Source: Mycolicibacterium pulveris
Lineage (GTDB): Bacteria; Actinomycetota; Actinomycetes; Mycobacteriales; Mycobacteriaceae
Reading direction: 5' to 3'
Length of the DNA: 64,000 bases
Assembly (NCBI RefSeq): GCF_010725725.1
Contig: NZ_AP022599.1
Location: forward strand, 3,658,001 to 3,722,000
Part shown: positions 60,223-64,000 of the stretch, piece by piece
Position numbering within the stretch: the stretch's first letter is position 1
How the letters are laid out: the number at the start of each line of letters is the position of its first letter
Translations under genes and position numbers: made by a program
Notes under the pieces: model-generated
The model's database searches: none
Told to the model about the DNA's origin: nothing
Seen by the model: only the letters and a program-made list of their open reading frames with translations

Positions 60223-61437
60223 ATGAGGGAATTGCCACACGTGCTGGGCATTGTCCTGGCCGGCGGCGAGGGCAAGCGGTTGTATCCGTTGACCGCTGAT
60301 CGAGCCAAACCGGCGGTTCCCTTCGGCGGCGCATACCGATTGATCGACTTCGTGCTGTCCAATCTGGTCAACGCCCGATACCTGCGGATCTGTGTGCTCA
60401 CCCAGTACAAGTCGCATTCGCTGGACCGCCACATCTCGCAGAACTGGCGACTGTCCGGCCTGGCGGGCGAGTACATCACCCCGGTGCCCGCCCAGCAGCG
60501 GCTCGGGCCGCGCTGGTACACCGGTTCCGCCGACGCCATCTACCAGTCGATGAACCTCATCTACGACGAGGACCCCGACTACATCGTCGTGTTCGGCGCC
60601 GACCACGTCTACCGGATGGACCCCGAGCAGATGGTCCGGTTCCACATCGAGAGCGGCGCGGGTGCGACGGTCGCAGGCATCCGGGTCCCTCGGGCCGAGG
60701 CCACCGCGTTCGGGGTCATCGACGCCGACGAGTCGGGCCGCATCCGCAGCTTCGTCGAGAAGCCCGCCGACCCGCCGGGCACACCCGACAATCCCGACGA
60801 GGCGTTCGTGTCGATGGGCAACTACATCTTCACCACCAAGGTGCTCATCGACGCGATCCGCGCCGACGCCGAGGACGACCACTCCGACCACGACATGGGC
60901 GGCGACATCATTCCGCGGCTGGTCGCCGACGGCATGGCCGCCGTGTACGACTTCAACAACAACGAGGTGCCCGGGGCCACCGAACGCGATCACGGCTACT
61001 GGCGCGACGTCGGCACGCTCGATGCGTTCTACGACGCGCACCTCGACCTGGTCTCGGTGCACCCGGTGTTCAACCTGTACAACAAGCGCTGGCCGATCCG
61101 CGGTGAGATGGAGATGCTGGCACCGGCGAAGTTCGTCAACGGCGGCTCGGCGCAGGAGTCGGTGGTCGGTGCGGGCCGCATCGTTTCGGCGGCCTCCGTG
61201 CGCAATTCGGTGCTGTCGTCCAACGTCGTCGTCGACGACGGAGCGATCGTGGAGGGCAGCGTGATCATGCCCGGAGCCCGGATCGGTCGCGGCGCGGTGG
61301 TACGCCACGCGATCCTGGACAAGAACGTCGTGGTCGGGCCCGGCGAGATGGTGGGCGTCGACCTCGACAAGGACCGCGAGCGTTTCGCGATCAGCGCGGG
61401 CGGTGTGGTCGCGGTCGGCAAGGGCGTCTGGATCTAA
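60223..61437 (+). CDS. glgC: Glucose-1-phosphate adenylyltransferase
   Basis: This 404-residue ADP-glucose pyrophosphorylase has the nucleotide loop [44 protein letters not shown] and a C-terminal hexapeptide beta-helix ([23 protein letters not shown]). It supplies ADP-glucose to the divergently encoded GlgM. The ATG at 60223 gives the normal family length. Confidence 0.96.
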   Translation: MRELPHVLGIVLAGGEGKRLYPLTADRAKPAVPFGGAYRLIDFVLSNLVNARYLRICVLTQYKSHSLDRHISQNWRLSGLAGEYITPVPAQQRLGPRWYTGSADAIYQSMNLIYDEDPDYIVVFGADHVYRMDPEQMVRFHIESGAGATVAGIRVPRAEATAFGVIDADESGRIRSFVEKPADPPGTPDNPDEAFVSMGNYIFTTKVLIDAIRADAEDDHSDHDMGGDIIPRLVADGMAAVYDFNNNEVPGATERDHGYWRDVGTLDAFYDAHLDLVSVHPVFNLYNKRWPIRGEMEMLAPAKFVNGGSAQESVVGAGRIVSAASVRNSVLSSNVVVDDGAIVEGSVIMPGARIGRGAVVRHAILDKNVVVGPGEMVGVDLDKDRERFAISAGGVVAVGKGVWI

Positions 61438-61474
61438 CCCCCGGGCCCCGCGAAATAGCATTCCGGGTCGCAAA

Positions 61475-62077
61475 TCACCCGGGTTGGCTGCCGTGGCTGC
61501 TGTCTCGGCGCTCGCGGCGTCGACGTCGTAGCCGCCACATCGCCCACACCACGGCGGCCACGGCCACCAACGCCAGGACCGGCACCAGGATCGCCAGGAA
61601 CACCAGGCCGACGCTGGCGGCATCCTCGACGGTGCTCAGCACGGGTGCGGCCACACCGGCGGTCGCGACGTTGGCGGCGGGGCGCACCGTCGACTTGGTG
61701 AGCGAAACCCCAAGCGCCACAACGACACCGATCAATACTGGAATCCACTGCCCGGACTGGGCGAACGCGCCGGGATCGGTGACCGCGGAGGTCTGCGCCG
61801 CGGTGCCCGACCCGAACACGATGCCGCCCGACGTCGGCCGCACGAACGTCTGGACGGCGTCGTTGACGGTGTCGAGCGCGGGGACCTTGTCGGCGACGAT
61901 CTCGACGACCAACAGCACCGCGACGATCGCCATGACCCAACCGTTCTCCAGCCACGCCCAGCCGTGCGGCAGCGTGACCAGATCGGTGAAGCGCGACAAC
62001 AAGCCAAGGGCCAGCAGCGGGATGTAGGCGTTGAGTCCCGCGGCGGTGGCCAACCCCAAGCCGGTCAGCACTTCCAC
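61475..62077 (-). CDS. DUF4126 integral membrane protein
   Basis: This 200-residue membrane protein has about five hydrophobic segments, the conserved GLATAAGLNAYIPLLALGLLSR start, a NGWVMAIVAVLLVVEIVADKVPALDTVNDAVQTFVRP helix pair, and a basic C-terminal tail (RLRRRRRERR). DUF4126 proteins have no established role. GTG at 62077 is used. It is convergent with glgC. Confidence 0.85.
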   Translation of the reverse strand: MEVLTGLGLATAAGLNAYIPLLALGLLSRFTDLVTLPHGWAWLENGWVMAIVAVLLVVEIVADKVPALDTVNDAVQTFVRPTSGGIVFGSGTAAQTSAVTDPGAFAQSGQWIPVLIGVVVALGVSLTKSTVRPAANVATAGVAAPVLSTVEDAASVGLVFLAILVPVLALVAVAAVVWAMWRLRRRRRERRDSSHGSQPG

Positions 62078-62138
62078 ATCGGCATTATGCGCGCCGGTCA
62101 GCCCAACACGGCCAGTTCGAACCGATGAAGGCGCGGGC

Positions 62139-62813
62139 TCACCAGACGTACGGCACCAACCGGTAGCGCACCTTGCTCGTGTACTGGTTGTAGCCGGGCA
62201 GCTGCTGCTTGAGCATCTTCTCCTCGTCGTCGATCCGGGCCGCGAGGATCAGCAGGGCCGGCACGATCGACAGCAGCCCCCAGTACGAGTCGAGGGCGAG
62301 CGGTGTGCCGATCATCATGATCAGCGTCCCGAGGTACATGGGATGGCGCACAAGGCCGTACAGCCCGGTCGACACGAGCCTCTGGTCATCCTCGACGGTG
62401 ATGGTGGCCCCGGCGTAGTTGTTCTGGATGACCACGATCTGGGCGACGGTGAGCCCCGTCCACACGAGCACGTTGCCGACGACGACCACCGGCGTCGCAA
62501 CCGTCGACCATTCGAATCGATGGTCGAACGCGCTGATCACCAGCACGGCGGCCACCGAAAGTATCGTGGCGGCGATGATGACTTTCTGCACCATCCTGGT
62601 TTCGGCGAACGGGCCCGCGCGCATGCGCCGCCGCAGCGCGTCCGGCATCTTCACCATCAGGTAGATGCTCGGTCCCAGCGTTCCGATGATGAACACCGCG
62701 ATGAAAACCCAAGCCTGCCAGTAGTCAAACGTGCCAGCGGGCCAGAACAACGCCAAGCCGAAGAACACGAACCCGACGACCATGGATGCCAGTGTCTGAA
62801 GAGCGATCTTCAT
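62139..62813 (-). CDS. Isoprenylcysteine carboxyl methyltransferase-like membrane protein
   Basis: This is a 224-residue polytopic protein with about five membrane helices and the ICMT/phospholipid-methyltransferase signature GLYGLVRHPMYLG ... RIDDEEKMLKQQLPGYNQYTSKVRYRLVP at the C-terminus. It probably methylates a lipid or lipid-linked substrate with SAM. It lies 19 nt after the ABC permease on the same strand, as Rv1216c lies next to Rv1217c in M. tuberculosis. Confidence 0.85.
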   Translation of the reverse strand: MKIALQTLASMVVGFVFFGLALFWPAGTFDYWQAWVFIAVFIIGTLGPSIYLMVKMPDALRRRMRAGPFAETRMVQKVIIAATILSVAAVLVISAFDHRFEWSTVATPVVVVGNVLVWTGLTVAQIVVIQNNYAGATITVEDDQRLVSTGLYGLVRHPMYLGTLIMMIGTPLALDSYWGLLSIVPALLILAARIDDEEKMLKQQLPGYNQYTSKVRYRLVPYVW

Positions 62814-62832
62814 GACGTGCTCCGTTTCGGGG

Positions 62833-64000
62833 TCAGATCGCGTCGCGGCGGCGATAGGCCAGGCCGCCGAGCACTGTGAGAGCCGCGGCGGCGACGACCA
62901 TCACCGTCATCGCCGTCACAGGCGTGTCCATCGGCACCGTCGTCTGGCCGACCGGTGACAGATCGAGTAGCCACTGCGGAAGCCGCAGCAACGCACCGAA
63001 ATACAGCGACACGATGACGAACGCGACCACCAGCCAGGCGATCCACGTCTGCCGCAGCGCGAACGCGATGGCGGCGATGCCCGCGATCGCGGCCATCGCC
63101 GGAAGATGCGCCAGCGCGGCGACCGTCAGCCGAACGATTGTCTCGGGTTCGCCGAGCGCGATGCCAGCGCCCAGACCGTTGCCCAGGCCCGCGCTGAACA
63201 ACAGCACGAACGCACCGACCAGCGCCGCCGCGACCGTCGAAAGCAGCCAGTGCCACCGCGACACGGACCCGGCCAGCACCGCCTCGGTGATACCTGACTG
63301 CTCGTCGGCGTTGAGTCGCAACACGGCGATCGCGACGAACGCGGTGACCGCGGCGGCCAGGAACTGGGTCATCGAGGTGTAGATGCCGTCGTAGCCCTGC
63401 GCGGAGAGCATGCGGGCGACCAACTCGTTCTCCTCGGCCATGTCCAACAGCGACTGGGTCAGCGACCCGAACGACAGGCCGGCGAGAAAGAGCCCGACCG
63501 ACCAGCCGATGACCTGGCCACGCTGCTGCAGCAGGCTCAGCCCGAACACCCCACGGACCCGCGGGGCGTCGGGATTCTCCCCGCCGGAGGGCAGCCTGCC
63601 TGCGTCGTACTCGCGGGACCGCTGCAGCGCGGCGGCCGCCACCAACAGGGCACCGGCCAGCGCGACGAGCATCGCCAGCGGCCACCACCGCAGCTCGACG
63701 AACGCCCGCATCTGCTGCGCCCAGGCGATCGGGGAGCACCAGCTCAGCGCGCTGCCTGAATGATCGATCACATCCCCGACCCCGCGGACCATCGCCGCGG
63801 CGGCCAGCACCGCCATCGCCGCCCCGCTCGCGATCCGTGCCGTGCGCCACAACTGGGCCGTCACTGCCGCGACTCCGCCGAACACCATTGCGACGCCGGA
63901 GATCCCGAGGCTGACCGCTGCGGAATCGATCGGGTCCAGACCGGTGGCGGCCGTTGCGAGGGTCATCGTCAGCGCTAGCACCGCGTTGAGCCCGGCGACG
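62833..64000 (-). CDS. ABC transporter permease (exporter type), 5' end outside the window
   Basis: This is a multi-helix permease open to the window edge (at least 388 residues seen). Repeated hydrophobic segments (VFGGVAAVTAQLW, WPLAMLVALAGALLVAAAALQRS, GWSVGLFLAGLSFGSL, LAAAVTAFVAIAVLRL) and EENELVARMLSAQGYDGIYTSMTQF fit the tetronasin/multidrug-type permeases, as in Rv1217c. The cognate ATPase (Rv1218c type) should lie just beyond the end. Confidence 0.85.
   Translation of the reverse strand, partial: VAGLNAVLALTMTLATAATGLDPIDSAAVSLGISGVAMVFGGVAAVTAQLWRTARIASGAAMAVLAAAAMVRGVGDVIDHSGSALSWCSPIAWAQQMRAFVELRWWPLAMLVALAGALLVAAAALQRSREYDAGRLPSGGENPDAPRVRGVFGLSLLQQRGQVIGWSVGLFLAGLSFGSLTQSLLDMAEENELVARMLSAQGYDGIYTSMTQFLAAAVTAFVAIAVLRLNADEQSGITEAVLAGSVSRWHWLLSTVAAALVGAFVLLFSAGLGNGLGAGIALGEPETIVRLTVAALAHLPAMAAIAGIAAIAFALRQTWIAWLVVAFVIVSLYFGALLRLPQWLLDLSPVGQTTVPMDTPVTAMTVMVVAAAALTVLGGLAYRRRDAI

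Overview
The window is high-GC actinobacterial DNA, best explained as a fast-growing Mycobacterium (Mycolicibacterium-type) chromosome. The evidence is a complete yrbE/mce operon with Mce-associated genes, a PGRS-type glycine-rich secreted protein, ESX-type secretion substrates (WxG and YxxxD signals), and gpgS and glgM. The outer parts run in the order I recall for the M. tuberculosis stretch rocA-putB ... fadD36 ... dapD-dapE ... Rv1204c-Rv1205-fadD6-folP2-gpgS-Rv1209-tagA-Rv1211-glgA-glgC ... Rv1216c-Rv1217c. That synteny is from memory, not from a search.

Layout. 1-2084: end of the proline catabolic pair (P5C dehydrogenase, proline dehydrogenase) and a secreted protein. 2143-23808: an accessory catabolic cluster. 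It has a cysteine-hydrolase-like protein, an SDR, a TetR regulator, a tandem IclR pair (one HTH-only), then 17 co-directional genes. These comprise two acyl-CoA ligases, two thiolase-fold proteins, a DUF35 Zn-ribbon protein, two amidohydrolases, an epoxide-hydrolase-like protein, an aldehyde dehydrogenase, an acyl-CoA dehydrogenase, a Rieske oxygenase with ferredoxin, a methyltransferase, and a TPP-dependent E1 alpha/beta with a free-standing lipoyl protein and its own lipoyl synthase. 24074-30392: a secreted PGRS protein with two carboxymuconolactone-decarboxylase (CMD)-like domains, then FadB and FadA. 30547-42141: a CAP protein, two Mce-associated proteins and a complete mce operon. 42138-64000: the conserved block, with a small T7SS-substrate island (49021-51082) and three families of palindromic repeats in its intergenic gaps.

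How it works together. The strongest observation is a non-palindromic 23-bp element, CATNTGAA-N10-TTGTC. It lies on the coding strand ahead of successive transcription units: 2143 (minus), 5757, 9924, 17931, 20599 and the mce operon at 32356. A weaker copy precedes 11691, and a variant precedes the PGRS-CMD gene. Its spacing is identical at every site and it sits mostly 60-95 nt from the start codon. This suggests that import (Mce), a secreted CMD-like protein and the CoA-thioester/Rieske/lipoyl degradation route form one regulon for an unidentified hydrophobic, probably cyclic, substrate. Local regulator candidates are the TetR and the two IclR proteins. The E1-lipoyl module lacks an E2 acyltransferase and an E3 in this window, and the Rieske oxygenase lacks a reductase, so partners must be supplied elsewhere or the chemistry is unusual.

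No rRNA, tRNA, CRISPR array, transposase or integrase was seen. No gene-free stretch exceeds about 300 bases.
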